DNA of 64,000 nt from Pseudomonas flavescens (GCF_013408425.1 NZ_JACBYV010000001.1:2914001-2978000), one strand, 5' to 3'. Positions 44,509 through 56,497 are shown, numbered from the stretch's first letter. The notes: generated from the letters alone by a model not told the origin. Program-made: numbers and translations.

Positions 44509-47500
44509 TCAGTCGACCCACACCCGCGCATTGCGGAACATGCGCAGCCAGCCGCCATCTTCCTGCCACTCGTCCGGGCGCCAGGAGTTCTGCACGGCGC
44601 GGAACACGCGCTCCGGGTGCGGCATCATGATGGTCACGCGGCCATCGCGGCTGGTCAGGCCGGTGATCCCGCGCGGCGAACCGTTGGGGTTGGCCGGGTA
44701 GCTCTCGGTGACCTTGCCGTGGTTGTCGACGAAACGCAGTGCGATGGTGCCGGACAGGTCGGCCTCCAGCAGTGCCTCTTCGCTTTCGAACTCGGCATGG
44801 CCTTCACCGTGGGCGATGGCGATCGGCATGCGCGAACCGGCCATACCACGCAGGAAGATCGACGCCGACTCCTGCACCTGAACCATGGCCACGCGGGCTT
44901 CGAACTGCTCGGAGCGGTTACGCACGAAGTGCGGCCAGAACTCGCTACCCGGGATCAGCTCGTGCAGGTTGGAGAGCATCTGGCAACCGTTGCACACACC
45001 TAGGGTGAAGCTGTCCTTGCGCTCGAAGAAGCCCTGGAAGGCATCGCGGGCACGGGCGTTGAACAGTGCCGACTTGGCCCAGCCTTCACCGGCGCCGAGT
45101 ACGTCGCCGTAGGAGAAACCACCACAGGCGACCAGGCCCTTGAAGTCGTTCAGGTCGACACGACCGGCGAGGATGTCGCTCATGTGCACGTCCAGCGCGG
45201 CGAAACCGGCGCGGTCGAAGGCCGCAGCCATTTCCACCTGACCGTTGACACCCTGCTCACGCAGCACGGCAACTTGCGGACGTACGCCCTTCTTGATGTA
45301 AGGCGCAGCGATGTTGTCGTTGACGTCGAAGCCGAGCTTGACGCTCAGACCAGGGTTGTCTTCTTCCAGCAGCGCATCGAACTCCTGGTCCGCGCAGTCG
45401 ACGTTGTCACGCAGACGCTGAATGCGATGGCTGGTCTCGGCCCACTGACGCTGCAGCAGGCGACGCTGGCCGGTGAACACCGGCTGGTCGTTGAAACTGA
45501 TGGCCACATCGCCGTTGTTGACCGGCTGGCCGATCACCGCGACGCAGTCGCCAAGGCCGGCAGCGCTGAACTGCGCCAGCACGTCCGGGGTAGCGTCCTG
45601 GCGAACCTGGATCAGCGCACCGAGTTCTTCGTTGAACAGAATGGCCGCCAGTTCCTCGCTGCCCTCGGCAAGGCCGTCGAGCTGCAGGTTCAGGCCGCAG
45701 TGACCGGCGAAGGCCATTTCCAGCGCACTGACCAGCAGGCCGCCGTCGGAACGGTCATGGTAGGCCAGCAGGTGACCGTCGGCGTTGAGGCCCTGGATCA
45801 CCGCGAAGAACGCTTTGAGGTCTTCGGCGTCGTCGACGTCCGGCGCCTGACGGCCCAGCTTGCTGTACACCTGGGCGAGGATCGAAGCGCCCATGCGGTT
45901 CTGACCACGGCCAAGGTCGATCAGGATCAGATCGGTCTCGCCCTTGTCCATGCGCAGCTCGGGAGTCAGGGTCTTGCGCACATCGGCGACCGGCGCGAAA
46001 CCGGTAACGATCAGCGACAGTGGTGAGGTCACGCTCTTCTCCGCGCCCTCCTCGCTCCACTTGGTCTTCATCGACATCGAGTCCTTGCCCACCGGAATGG
46101 TCAGGCCCAGTTCCGGGCACAGCTCCATACCGACGGCTTTCACCGTGTCGTACAGACGTGCGTCTTCGCCCGGGTGACCCGCGGCGGACATCCAGTTGGC
46201 CGACAGTTTGATGTCGGAGAGTTTCTCGATGCGCGAAGCGGCGATATTGGTCAGGGTCTCACCGATCGCCATGCGCCCGGACGCCGGGGCGTCGAGCAGT
46301 GCCAGCGGGGTGCGCTCGCCCATGGCCATGGCTTCACCGGTATAGACGTCGAAGCTGGTAGCGGTGACGGCGACGTCGGCCACCGGAACCTGCCACGGGC
46401 CGACCATCTGATCTCGGGCGACCAGGCCAGTGATGGTGCGGTCGCCGATGGTGATCAGGAAGCTCTTGCTGGCCACGGCCGGGTGGCGCAATACACGCTC
46501 GGCGGCTTCGGTGATGTCCAGGGTGCTCGGATCGAAGTCATCGCCCAGCTCGGCCTCACGGGTTACCGAACGGTGCATGCGCGGCGGCTTGCCGAGCAGC
46601 ACTTCCAGCGGCATGTCCACCGGCGTGTTGCCGAAATGGCTGTCGGTTACGGTCAGTTGCGGCTCTTCGGTCGCTTCACCGACTACCGCGAACGGGCAGC
46701 GCTCGCGCTCGCAGATGGCCTGGAAACGCTCGAAATCGACGGCGCTGACGGCCAATACATAACGTTCCTGGGACTCGTTGCTCCAGATCTCGTGCGGGGC
46801 CATGCCCGGCTCGTCGTTGGGCACGTTGCGCAGTTCGAAGCGGCCACCGCGGCCACCATCGTTGACCAGCTCCGGGAAGGCGTTGGAGATACCACCGGCG
46901 CCAACGTCATGGATGAAGGCGATGGGGTTCTGGTCGCCCAGTTGCCAGCAGCGGTCGATGACCTCCTGGCAGCGGCGTTCCATTTCCGGGTTCTCGCGCT
47001 GTACCGAGGCGAAATCCAGATCGGCCGAGCTGGCGCCGGTGGCGACCGACGAAGCGGCGCCGCCGCCCAGACCGATCAGCATGGCCGGGCCGCCGAGCAC
47101 GATCAGCTTGGCGCCAACGGTGATCTCGGCTTTCTGCACGTGATCTTCACGGATGTTGCCCATGCCACCGGCAAGCATGATCGGCTTGTGATAACCGCGT
47201 ACTTCGTCGCCATGGGGAGTGCTGATCGACTGTTCGAAGGTACGGAAATAGCCAGTCAGCGCCGGACGACCGAATTCGTTGTTGAACGCGGCGCCACCCA
47301 GTGGGCCTTCGATCATGATGTCCAGCGGCGTGACGATGCGCTCGGGCTTGCCGTAGGCCTGCTCCCACGGCTGCTCGAAGCCGGGGATATTCAGGTTGGA
47401 GACGGTGAAACCGGTCAGACCGGCTTTCGGCTTGGCGCCGCGGCCGGTGGCGCCCTCGTCGCGAATCTCGCCGCCGGAACCGGTGGAAGCCCCCGAGAAC

Positions 47501-48405
47501 GGCGAGATGGCCGTCGGGTGGTTGTGGGTTTCCACCTTCATCAGGATATGCACCGGCTCCTGCACCGCGCCGTACTGGCGCGTTTCAGGATTGGGGAAGA
47601 AACGCCCGGCGGTGTGGCCGACGATGACCGATGCGTTGTCCTTGTAAGCGGACAGCACGTTTTCGCTGTGCATCTGGTAGGTGTTCTTGATCATGCCGAA
47701 CAGGGATTTCTCCTGGCTTTCGCCGTCGATGTCCCAACTGGCATTGAAGATCTTGTGGCGGCAGTGCTCGGAGTTGGCCTGGGCGAACATCATCAGTTCG
47801 ATGTCGTGCGGGTTGCGCTTCAGGCCCTGGAAGGCGCTGACCAGATAATCGATCTCGTCTTCGGCCAGGGCCAGGCCCAGGTCGGTGTTGGCCTTTTCCA
47901 GTGCGGCGCGGCCGCCACCGAGGATATCCACGGCGGTCAGCGGCTTGGGCTCAGCATGGCTGAACAGCTTGGCGGCGTCCTGCAGGTTGCTCAGCACCAG
48001 TTGGGTCATGCGGTCATGCAGGAGGGCGGCCGCCTGCTGCACATCGGCGTCGCTCAACTCACCCGACACGTAATAGGCGATGCCCCGCTCCAGGCGGCGA
48101 ATCTTGCCAAGGCCGCAGTTGCGGGCGATGTCGCTGGCCTTGCTCGACCAGGGCGAAATGGTGCCGAAACGCGGGATGGTCAGCAGCAGACGACCACTGG
48201 GCTCCTGCACCGGCACACTCGGGCCGTACTTCAGCAAACGGGCCAGCACTTGCTCTTCATCGGCACTCAACGCACCGTCGACATCGGCAAAGTGTGCGAA
48301 CTCGGCGTAAAGGCCGGTCACAGCAGGAACCTTGCCGGTCAGTTGCTCGAGCAATTTACCGTGACGAAAAGCAGAAAGGGCGGGAGCGCCGCGCAGGATC
48401 AACAT
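44509..48405 (-). CDS. purL: Phosphoribosylformylglycinamidine synthase
   Basis: A 1298-residue single-chain FGAM synthase, the fourth step of purine synthesis (FGAR + glutamine + ATP). Order: an N-terminal PurS-like domain (1 to about 150), two AIR-synthase-type units with the ATP/FGAR sites (for example [45 protein letters not shown]) and a C-terminal class I glutaminase with the nucleophile in [10 protein letters not shown] (about 1138), AHGEGHAEF and MPHPERVFR. The start at 48405 ([10 protein letters not shown]) matches the family; the open frame to 48447 is non-coding. Divergent from mltF. Confidence 0.97.
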   Translation of the reverse strand: MLILRGAPALSAFRHGKLLEQLTGKVPAVTGLYAEFAHFADVDGALSADEEQVLARLLKYGPSVPVQEPSGRLLLTIPRFGTISPWSSKASDIARNCGLGKIRRLERGIAYYVSGELSDADVQQAAALLHDRMTQLVLSNLQDAAKLFSHAEPKPLTAVDILGGGRAALEKANTDLGLALAEDEIDYLVSAFQGLKRNPHDIELMMFAQANSEHCRHKIFNASWDIDGESQEKSLFGMIKNTYQMHSENVLSAYKDNASVIVGHTAGRFFPNPETRQYGAVQEPVHILMKVETHNHPTAISPFSGASTGSGGEIRDEGATGRGAKPKAGLTGFTVSNLNIPGFEQPWEQAYGKPERIVTPLDIMIEGPLGGAAFNNEFGRPALTGYFRTFEQSISTPHGDEVRGYHKPIMLAGGMGNIREDHVQKAEITVGAKLIVLGGPAMLIGLGGGAASSVATGASSADLDFASVQRENPEMERRCQEVIDRCWQLGDQNPIAFIHDVGAGGISNAFPELVNDGGRGGRFELRNVPNDEPGMAPHEIWSNESQERYVLAVSAVDFERFQAICERERCPFAVVGEATEEPQLTVTDSHFGNTPVDMPLEVLLGKPPRMHRSVTREAELGDDFDPSTLDITEAAERVLRHPAVASKSFLITIGDRTITGLVARDQMVGPWQVPVADVAVTATSFDVYTGEAMAMGERTPLALLDAPASGRMAIGETLTNIAASRIEKLSDIKLSANWMSAAGHPGEDARLYDTVKAVGMELCPELGLTIPVGKDSMSMKTKWSEEGAEKSVTSPLSLIVTGFAPVADVRKTLTPELRMDKGETDLILIDLGRGQNRMGASILAQVYSKLGRQAPDVDDAEDLKAFFAVIQGLNADGHLLAYHDRSDGGLLVSALEMAFAGHCGLNLQLDGLAEGSEELAAILFNEELGALIQVRQDATPDVLAQFSAAGLGDCVAVIGQPVNNGDVAISFNDQPVFTGQRRLLQRQWAETSHRIQRLRDNVDCADQEFDALLEEDNPGLSVKLGFDVNDNIAAPYIKKGVRPQVAVLREQGVNGQVEMAAAFDRAGFAALDVHMSDILAGRVDLNDFKGLVACGGFSYGDVLGAGEGWAKSALFNARARDAFQGFFERKDSFTLGVCNGCQMLSNLHELIPGSEFWPHFVRNRSEQFEARVAMVQVQESASIFLRGMAGSRMPIAIAHGEGHAEFESEEALLEADLSGTIALRFVDNHGKVTESYPANPNGSPRGITGLTSRDGRVTIMMPHPERVFRAVQNSWRPDEWQEDGGWLRMFRNARVWVD

Positions 48406-48454
48406 CGGGGACAGCCTCTGGGAAGGGGGTGTACTTTGAGGCCGCATATTCTAG

Positions 48455-50068
<1,614 letters not shown>

Positions 50069-50151
50069 CGCGCTGTCGTGAAGGGTTCCTCCTCCAGACC
50101 ACTGCAGTCGTCAGATCGGTTCGCCGGCCGGAGCAAGGTGATCCCCAGTCC

Positions 50152-50815
50152 GTAGGAGCCCGCTTGCGGGCGATAGCGTCTGCCGAATCGCATCGCTGGC
50201 AAGCCAGCTCCTACAATGGGAACCACTGGATCAGCTCCAGTCCGTAGGAGCCCGCTCGCGGGCGATATCGCCTGCCAGATCGCATCGCTGGCAAGCCAGC
50301 TCCTACGATTGGGATCACCGGATCAGCCACGGTCCGTAGGAGCCCGCTTGCGGGCGATATCGCCTGCAAGATCGCATCGCTGGCAAGCCAGCTCCTACGA
50401 TTGGGATCACTGGATTAGCCACGGTCCGTAGGAGCCCGCTCGCGGGCGATAGCGTTTGCCGGATCGCATCGCTGGCAAGCCAGCTCCTACGATTGGGATC
50501 ACCGGATCAGCCCCAGTCCGTAGGAGCCCGCTTGCGGGCGATAGCGTCTGCCGAATCGCATCGCTGGCAAGCCAGCTCCTACGATTGGGATCACTGGATC
50601 ACCACCAGTCCGTAGGAGCCCGCTTGCGGACAATATCGCCTGCCGGATCGCATCGCTGGCAAGCCAGCTCCTACAATTGGCATCACTGGATTAGCCACGG
50701 TCCGTAGGAGCCCGCTCGCGGGCGATAGCGCCTGCCGGATCGCATCGCTGGCAAGCCAGCTCCTACGATTGGGATCACTGGATTAGCCCCGCCCGCTTGC
50801 GGGCGATATCGCTGT
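50152..50815. repeat. Seven-copy 92-bp tandem REP-doublet array
   Basis: GTAGGAGCCCGCT starts at 50152, 50244, 50336, 50428, 50520, 50612 and 50704: an exact 92-bp period. Each unit also holds the opposite-facing element TCGCATCGCTGGCAAGCCAG followed by CTCCTAC. An eighth unit at 50790 lacks its first 10 bases and runs into the stop of the next gene. The 746-bp gap between mltF and the binding-protein gene holds nothing else. Substitutions occur mainly at the unit ends (AATGGG/GATTGGGATCACTGGAT). Confidence 0.93.
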
Positions 50816-51798
50816 CAGCGTGCGGCCTGCGACTGATCCTCCGCAATCGCCTTGCGCACGTCTCCTGCCAGGCTGAAATCGAACGCCTGCTGTACGTCGA
50901 GCTTTTTCGGTAACACGCCGTGGCGATGGAAGAAGTCAGCGGCTTTCTGCAGGCTGGTGGCGACTTCTTCGTCCAATGAGGCGGGCTGGATGCGCGCCTC
51001 TTCCACCCAGCGGCGGGCGACGTTCTGGGGAATGTTGAGGTCTTCGGAGAGGGCGTCGGCCATCTGCTGTGGATGGGCGAGCGCCCACTGCTGGGCCTTG
51101 GCCAGGCGAACCAGCAGATCGCCGATGGCGGCTTTCTTGTCGGCATCGGCCAGGGCCTTGTCGCTGGCCAGGGCATAGGAATAACCACTCATGATGCCGC
51201 GCCCGTCAGCGATCACTCGCGCGCCATCGATCAGAATGGCATTGGAGGTGTAGGGTTCCCACGGCACCCAGGCGTCAACCGAACCACGCACCAGGGCGGC
51301 ACGACCATCGACCGGGCCGAGGAAGGAGAAGGTCACGTCCTTGTCTGTCAGGCCGTTCTTCTCCAGCAGGCCGAGCGCCAGAAAATGCCCCCAGCCGCCG
51401 CGATTGACGGCAATGCGCTTGCCCTTGAGATCCGCCACGCCTTGCGCGCCCGAGTCCTTCGGCACAACCAGCGCCACGGTCTCGGTGTTGTAACGCCAGG
51501 CGCCAACGGCCTTCAACTGGGCGCCGGCAGCATGCACGAAGAGAAACGGAATATCGCCGGTGAAACCGACATCCAGGGCATTGGCATTCAGCGCTTCGAG
51601 CACCGGGGCACCCGCAGCAAAGGGCGTCAGCTCGACCTTGTAATCGAGGTTTTCCAGCTCACCCGAGGCGCGCAGCGAGGCGTAGCGATCGCCCTTCACG
51701 TCGCCGAGGCGAATGGTGACCGGCTCGGCGGCCTGCAACAGGCTGCTGAACGACAGTGCGGCCAGCAGAGAAACGGTGGTAAAGCGAAAAGGGAACAT
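50815..51798 (-). CDS. ABC-type aliphatic sulfonate binding protein (SsuA-like) 1
   Basis: A 327-residue periplasmic binding protein with a signal peptide (1 to about 24, cut after LLQAA). NMT1/SsuA-type features: VTIRLGDVKGDRY, ALDVGFTGDIPFLFVHAAG, DLKGKRIAVNRGGWGHFLA and VDAWVPWEPYTSN. Predicted to capture sulfonates, sulfonate-like or related organosulfur ligands. The start at 51798 follows GGAGC. It is a paralogue of the next gene upstream. No permease or ATPase gene is adjacent, so it must share transport parts encoded elsewhere. Confidence 0.85.
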   Translation of the reverse strand: MFPFRFTTVSLLAALSFSSLLQAAEPVTIRLGDVKGDRYASLRASGELENLDYKVELTPFAAGAPVLEALNANALDVGFTGDIPFLFVHAAGAQLKAVGAWRYNTETVALVVPKDSGAQGVADLKGKRIAVNRGGWGHFLALGLLEKNGLTDKDVTFSFLGPVDGRAALVRGSVDAWVPWEPYTSNAILIDGARVIADGRGIMSGYSYALASDKALADADKKAAIGDLLVRLAKAQQWALAHPQQMADALSEDLNIPQNVARRWVEEARIQPASLDEEVATSLQKAADFFHRHGVLPKKLDVQQAFDFSLAGDVRKAIAEDQSQAAR

Positions 51799-51896
51799 GC
51801 AGAAAGCTCCAGTGGCGGTGATGCGCGGGAGCTGCTGCGTTGGAACGCTCACAGGCTCGAAAGACAGTCGTTGCGTGGTACGGGGACAGACCCGTC

Positions 51897-52841
51897 TTAC
51901 TTGAAGGCGTTGCCGAACGAGGTGTCGATGACCGTCCTGGTGTCGAATGCCTCTGGCAGTGCGCCGGTTTCGACGAGGAAGTCGGCAGTGTCCTGATAGT
52001 CACGGGCAGCCTGTTCATCCACCGGCCCGACGCTCATGTTGGCCTGGCCGATCCAGTGGCGCGATACCGCCTGATCGAGATTGGCTTTCTTCGCCCACAG
52101 GTCGGCGTAGGTTTCCTTGTTCGCATCGACCCAGGCGCGGGCCTTCTGCAGACGTCCGAGGAAGTCGCTGATGGCCGCGCGTTTCTCGTCCAGGGTAGCG
52201 GCATTGGCTGCGATGCTCGACAGCCCCGGCATCAGGTCGCGGGCGGTGATGATCGGTTTGGCGCCGGAAAACACGATCTGCTGGGAAATGTAGGGCTCCC
52301 ACACCGGGAAGGCGTCGATGCTGCCCTGTGGCAATGCCGCGGCGGCGTCGATGGGCATCAGTTTGACGAACTGCACGTAGTCGCGGGGCAGCCCGGCCTT
52401 CTCCAGCGCACGCAACGTCAGTTGCTGGCTCCAGGCTCCCGGCCAGTAGGCGACCTTCTTGCCTTTCAGGTCAGCGATGGTCTTGGCCGGCGAATCCTTG
52501 GGTACCAGCAGGGCGATGGTATCCGGGTTCTGCCGCGATACGCCGATGAGCTTTACCGGCGCGCCCTTGGCGGCCAGGAAGATAAACCCCGAATCGCCAA
52601 GAAACCCCAGGTCCAGGGCACCGGCATCCAGGCCTTCGGCGACCGGCGCGGCGGACTGGAAGTGTTTCCAGTCGACCTTGTAGGGAGCGCCTTCGAGCAC
52701 CCCGGACGCCTCCACCGAAGCGCGGACGTTGTAGTAGTTCTGGTCTCCCACGCGCAGGGTGATCTGCTCGGCAGCCTGGACCACCGGCGCGGCCAGGAGC
52801 GCGCCAGCCAACGCGGTACGCAACAATGCGGACAGTTTCAT
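51897..52841 (-). CDS. ABC-type aliphatic sulfonate binding protein (SsuA-like) 2
   Basis: A 314-residue periplasmic binding protein with a signal peptide (1 to about 23). Paralogue of the downstream protein: ITLRVGDQNYYNVRASVEASG, ALDLGFLGDSGFIFLAAKGA, DLKGKKVAYWPGAWSQQLT and IDAFPVWEPYISQQ align with it. Ligand unknown, probably an organosulfur compound. Four bases overlap the monooxygenase gene (ATGA), a typical sulfonatase operon arrangement. A 98-bp gap separates it from the second binding protein gene. Confidence 0.85.
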   Translation of the reverse strand: MKLSALLRTALAGALLAAPVVQAAEQITLRVGDQNYYNVRASVEASGVLEGAPYKVDWKHFQSAAPVAEGLDAGALDLGFLGDSGFIFLAAKGAPVKLIGVSRQNPDTIALLVPKDSPAKTIADLKGKKVAYWPGAWSQQLTLRALEKAGLPRDYVQFVKLMPIDAAAALPQGSIDAFPVWEPYISQQIVFSGAKPIITARDLMPGLSSIAANAATLDEKRAAISDFLGRLQKARAWVDANKETYADLWAKKANLDQAVSRHWIGQANMSVGPVDEQAARDYQDTADFLVETGALPEAFDTRTVIDTSFGNAFK

Positions 52842-53932
52842 TGCAAGGTTTCCTCTGCTGGGTTGCCCAGACGGGCGATATGTTCATGGATGGCGGGAAT
52901 CAGCCCCTGCCCGTAGGTGATGGCATCGCCCAGCGGGTCGAAACCGCGAATCAGAAACGTGGACACGCCAAGCTTGTAGTACTCGCCCAGCGCCGCGGCG
53001 ACCTGCTCCGGCGTGCCGACCAGCGACGTGGAGTTCCAGCGCGCGCCGGTCAGCCGCGCGACGCCCATCCACAAGCGACTGTCCAGCACCTCCCCCTGCC
53101 CCGCCGCCGCCAGCAGACGCTGGGAGCCGACGTTCTCGGGAGCGTGTTCGGTAAGCGGCAAACCCAGACGAACGCGGTTCTCGCGAACCTGCTCGAGTAT
53201 CTCGGCGGCACGCTTCCAGGCAGCCTCCTCGGTGTCCGCGACGATCGGCCGGAACGACACCGAGAATCGCGGCGTGCGGCCATATGCAGTAGCTGCCGTC
53301 CTGACGCAAGCGACCTGCTCGGCCACCGAAGCCAGAGGTTCGCCCCACAACATGTAGGTATCCGCATGCTGCGCCGCGACCTGCACTGCCGTAGCCGACG
53401 CACCGCTGAAATAGATCGGGATGTGCGGCCGCTGCGTACAGCGCACCGCAGGCGAGGCGCCCTGGAAGCGGTAGAAGTCGCCGCTGAAATCCACCGGCTG
53501 ATCGGCCGTCCAGACGGCCTTCAGCGCGCGCAGGTATTCGTTGGTGCGGGCATAACGCTGGGCATGATCGAGGTAGTCGCCGTCTCGCTGCAGGTCCTCG
53601 TCATTACCGCCGCTGACCACATTGAGTGCCAGCCGACCAGCGCTGAACTGGTCCAGCGTGGCGAGCTGCCGCGCGGCCAGGGGCGGTGCGATCATCCCGG
53701 GCCGGTATGCCAGCAGGATGCCCAGCTTGTGCGTCGCGGCAGCCACGAAGGAACTGACCACCGCCCCCTCCGGGCCGTTGGAAAAGTAACCAACCAGCAC
53801 CCGGTCGAAGCCCGCCGCTTCATGAGCCTGGGCGAACCTGGCGACGAACGCCGGATCCACCGCATTGCCCAGAGGCTGATCCACTTCCGACGCTGGCGCC
53901 GCGGTGATCATGCCGATGATTTCAATGCTCAT
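52838..53932 (-). CDS. FMNH2-dependent monooxygenase, SsuD/alkanesulfonate type
   Basis: A 364-residue bacterial-luciferase-like (LLM class) flavin-dependent enzyme. Seen: GFDRVLVGYFSNGPEGAV, LAYRPGMIAPPLAARQLATLDQFSAGRLALNVVSGG (about 70-108), IYFSGASATAVQVAAQHADTYMLWGEP (about 170-200) and LVGTPEQVAAAL near 310. It resembles SsuD/MsuD, which release sulfite from sulfonates. The specific substrate is unknown; no flavin reductase is adjacent. First gene of the operon with the two binding proteins. Confidence 0.88.
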   Translation of the reverse strand: MSIEIIGMITAAPASEVDQPLGNAVDPAFVARFAQAHEAAGFDRVLVGYFSNGPEGAVVSSFVAAATHKLGILLAYRPGMIAPPLAARQLATLDQFSAGRLALNVVSGGNDEDLQRDGDYLDHAQRYARTNEYLRALKAVWTADQPVDFSGDFYRFQGASPAVRCTQRPHIPIYFSGASATAVQVAAQHADTYMLWGEPLASVAEQVACVRTAATAYGRTPRFSVSFRPIVADTEEAAWKRAAEILEQVRENRVRLGLPLTEHAPENVGSQRLLAAAGQGEVLDSRLWMGVARLTGARWNSTSLVGTPEQVAAALGEYYKLGVSTFLIRGFDPLGDAITYGQGLIPAIHEHIARLGNPAEETLQ

Positions 53933-54307
53933 GTCGCGATTCCTGTCACGTAGTCATGTCCGGGAGCCAAGGTGCTGCAAACGCCCACTTATAATGAAAA
54001 CGTCTTTACTGGCTATTTCTTATAAAATTTATAGACAGCAGAACAGGAAATGAAATTCATTTTAGGAATAACCTAATATGCAAAACAATCAAAACCAAGG
54101 AAACAGGCTCAAGCGTGGGCTTTGGCCAGGCCATGAGCATGGAAATGGCCCCGGCATGCCCGAAGAGTGAAGCGAGCAGCGGAGCGAAGCGAGCCGAACG
54201 ACGCGCCTGAAATTACTCAATACGCATATTAGCTTATGAATAAATTGAATTTTTATAATCAATAGCGGATTGCTACCTTAGGCTTCAAACCGCTACGGAT
54301 TCCCGCC
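53933..54307. promoter_or_regulatory. 375-bp divergent promoter region of the sulfur genes
   Basis: AT-rich. Toward the minus strand, TATAAG (53990s) and TTATAAG (about 54012-54030) could be -10 elements. Toward the plus strand, TATAAT at 54254-54259 precedes the dioxygenase by 48 bp without a good -35, as expected for an activator such as CysB. It also holds a small frame at 54078 and an imperfect GAGCGAAGCGAGC repeat (54168-54195). Confidence 0.5.
54078..54170 (+). CDS. Possible 30-residue Asn/Gly/His-rich peptide
   Basis: ATG at 54078 to TGA at 54168, with AGGA about 11 bases upstream. It begins MQNNQNQGNRLKRGLWPGHE and continues with a His/Gly/Pro-rich tail; no cysteine. It lies in the sulfur-starvation-type promoter region, in the same direction as the dioxygenase gene. 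Function unknown; may be chance. Confidence 0.3.
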   Translation: MQNNQNQGNRLKRGLWPGHEHGNGPGMPEE

Positions 54308-54910
54308 ATGAGTCATCCCGCAACGCCACAACGCCTGAATGTCTTCGTTGCCAGCCTCTCGGACCTGCTGAACCGCGAGCCCGACGAGGGCACCCTGATC
54401 GAACGCGGTGGCGAGCTGCTGCAGCAATTGGTCAGTCATGACGACTGGCTGCCCAACGAACTGGCCCAGCCAAGCAGCGAGCGCTACCAGCAGTACCTGC
54501 TGCACCTCGACCCGGCGCGACGCTTCTCGGTGGTCAGCTTCGTCTGGGGCCCGGGACAAAGCACGCCCGTGCACGACCATCGTGTATGGGGGCTGATCGG
54601 CATGCTGCGCGGCGCCGAGGCTTCCCAGGGCTTCAGCCGTCAGGCCGACGGCAGCCTGCATGCCGATGGTGATGCCGTGCGCCTGGAGCCTGGCCAGGTG
54701 GAAGCGGTATCGCCGCGCATTGGCGACATCCATCAGGTCAGCAATGCGTTCGACGATCGCGTGTCGATCAGCATCCACGTCTACGGTGCCGACATCGGTG
54801 CGGTGCATCGCGCCGTGTACCGCGAGGACGGCAGCGAAAAACTGTTCATCTCCGGCTACTCCACGCCGCCTTCCATTGCCCAACGGCAGCCCGCCCAACA
54901 CGAGTCCTGA
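54308..54910 (+). CDS. Cysteine dioxygenase-type thiol dioxygenase
   Basis: A 200-residue cupin that oxidises a thiol (cysteine or 3-mercaptopropionate) to the sulfinate with non-heme iron. The 3-His site is His89, His91 (TPVHDHRVWG) and His142 (GDIHQVSN). The Ser155-His157-Tyr159 outer-sphere triad (SISIHVYG) is present. A Pseudomonas homologue is known as a 3-mercaptopropionate dioxygenase; this is the likelier activity. Three bases separate it from the rhodanese gene, so they form an operon. Confidence 0.9.
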   Translation: MSHPATPQRLNVFVASLSDLLNREPDEGTLIERGGELLQQLVSHDDWLPNELAQPSSERYQQYLLHLDPARRFSVVSFVWGPGQSTPVHDHRVWGLIGMLRGAEASQGFSRQADGSLHADGDAVRLEPGQVEAVSPRIGDIHQVSNAFDDRVSISIHVYGADIGAVHRAVYREDGSEKLFISGYSTPPSIAQRQPAQHES

Positions 54911-54913
54911 ACC

Positions 54914-56497
54914 ATGAGCCAAGTCGTAACCCGCTCTTTCGCCGATATCCGCACCGCCCTGCTGCAACAGCAGGAAGTCGCCCTCATCGATGTGCGTGAA
55001 GAAGCACCCTTCGCCGAAGACCACCCACTGTTCGCCGCCAACATTCCGCTTTCCAAACTCGAACTGGAGATCTACGCCCGGGTGCCGCGCCGCGACACCA
55101 CGATCACCGTCTACGACGACGGCGAAGGCCTGGCCCGGGTCGCCGCCGAGCGCCTGCTGCAACTCGGTTACAGCGACGTGGCCCTGCTGGAAGGCCAGCT
55201 GGCCGGCTGGCGCAACGCCGGTGGCGAGCTGTTCCGTGACGTCAACGTACCGAGCAAGGCCTTCGGCGAACTGGTGGAAAGCCAGCGCCACACGCCCTCG
55301 CTGGCGGCCGAAGAAGTACAGGCCCTGCTCGATGCCAAGGCCGACGTGGTGGTGCTCGACGCCCGCCGTTTCGACGAATACCAGACCATGAGCATCCCTA
55401 CCGGGATCAGCGTCCCGGGCGCCGAACTGGTGCTGCGCGCCCGCGAGCTGGCGCCTGATCCGGCCACGCAAATCATCGTCAACTGCGCGGGGCGCACCCG
55501 CAGCATCATCGGCACCCAGTCGCTGGTGAATGCCGGCGTGCCCAACCCGGTCGCCGCGCTACGCAACGGCACCATCGGCTGGACCCTGGCCGGCCAGCAA
55601 CTGGAGCATGGCCAGAGCCGGCGCTTCGGCGGGGTCAGCACCAACAACCATGAACAGGCCGCACGATCGGCCCGCGTCGTGGCCGACAAGGCCGGCGTCG
55701 GCCGCGCCACACTCGAGCACCTGAGCGCCTGGCAGGCGCAACCGGCGCGTACCACCTATCTGTTCGACGTGCGCACGCCGGAAGAGTACGAAGCCGGTCA
55801 CCTGCCCGGCGCGCGCTCCACGCCGGGCGGCCAACTGGTTCAGGAAACCGATCATTTCGCCAGCGTACGTGGCGCGCGCATCGTGCTCGCTGACGACGAT
55901 GGCGTGCGCGCCAACATGAGCGCCTCCTGGCTGGCTCAGTTGGGCTGGGACGTGCACGTGCTGGACAACCTGCCACAGAGCGCCTTCAGCGAAACCGGCG
56001 CCTGGATCGCCCCCCTGCCCGCTCTGCCGCAGCCGGAGGAAATAAGCCCGCACACCTTGCAAAGCTGGCTGGCAGCAGGCGATACGGTGGTGATCGACTT
56101 CACCACCAGCGCCAACCACGTCAAACGCCACATCGCCGGGGCTCACTGGGCCATCCGCGCACAACTGCCACAGGCCCTGGAGAACCTGCCGGTGGCCGAA
56201 CGCTACGTAGTCACCTGTGGCAGCAGCCTGCTGGCGCGCTTCGTGGTGGATGAACTGCAGGCCCTGACCGGCAAACCGGTGTTCCTGCTGGCTGGCGGCA
56301 ATGCTGCCTGGTTCGCCGCCGGCCTGCCGGACGAATCCGGCGAACAGCACCTGGCCGTGCCGCGCAGCGACCGCTATCGCCGCCCGTACGAGGGCACGGA
56401 CAATCCGCGCGAGGCGATGCAGGGCTATCTGGACTGGGAGTTCGGCCTGGTCGAACAACTCGGCCGGGATGGCACCCATGGGTTCAGGGTGATCTGA
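54914..56497 (+). CDS. Four-domain rhodanese-like sulfurtransferase
   Basis: A 527-residue tandem rhodanese protein. Domain 1 (about 5-110) and domain 3 (about 265-365) have Asp where the active Cys should be (VYDDGEG about 67-71; LADDDGVRAN about 326-334). Domain 2 (about 130-235) and domain 4 (about 375-480) keep it: Cys191 in VNCAGRTRS and Cys435 in VTCGSSLLA. The alternating active/inactive arrangement suggests two functional pairs. Located with a thiol dioxygenase, it may pass sulfane sulfur from the product of thiol breakdown (inference). The start at 54914 is three bases after the dioxygenase stop. Confidence 0.9.
   Translation: MSQVVTRSFADIRTALLQQQEVALIDVREEAPFAEDHPLFAANIPLSKLELEIYARVPRRDTTITVYDDGEGLARVAAERLLQLGYSDVALLEGQLAGWRNAGGELFRDVNVPSKAFGELVESQRHTPSLAAEEVQALLDAKADVVVLDARRFDEYQTMSIPTGISVPGAELVLRARELAPDPATQIIVNCAGRTRSIIGTQSLVNAGVPNPVAALRNGTIGWTLAGQQLEHGQSRRFGGVSTNNHEQAARSARVVADKAGVGRATLEHLSAWQAQPARTTYLFDVRTPEEYEAGHLPGARSTPGGQLVQETDHFASVRGARIVLADDDGVRANMSASWLAQLGWDVHVLDNLPQSAFSETGAWIAPLPALPQPEEISPHTLQSWLAAGDTVVIDFTTSANHVKRHIAGAHWAIRAQLPQALENLPVAERYVVTCGSSLLARFVVDELQALTGKPVFLLAGGNAAWFAAGLPDESGEQHLAVPRSDRYRRPYEGTDNPREAMQGYLDWEFGLVEQLGRDGTHGFRVI

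Noticed and set aside
50152..50815. CRISPR array
   Set aside because: The whole 92-bp unit is repeated, including the would-be spacers, and each unit holds outward palindromes; no cas genes are present.
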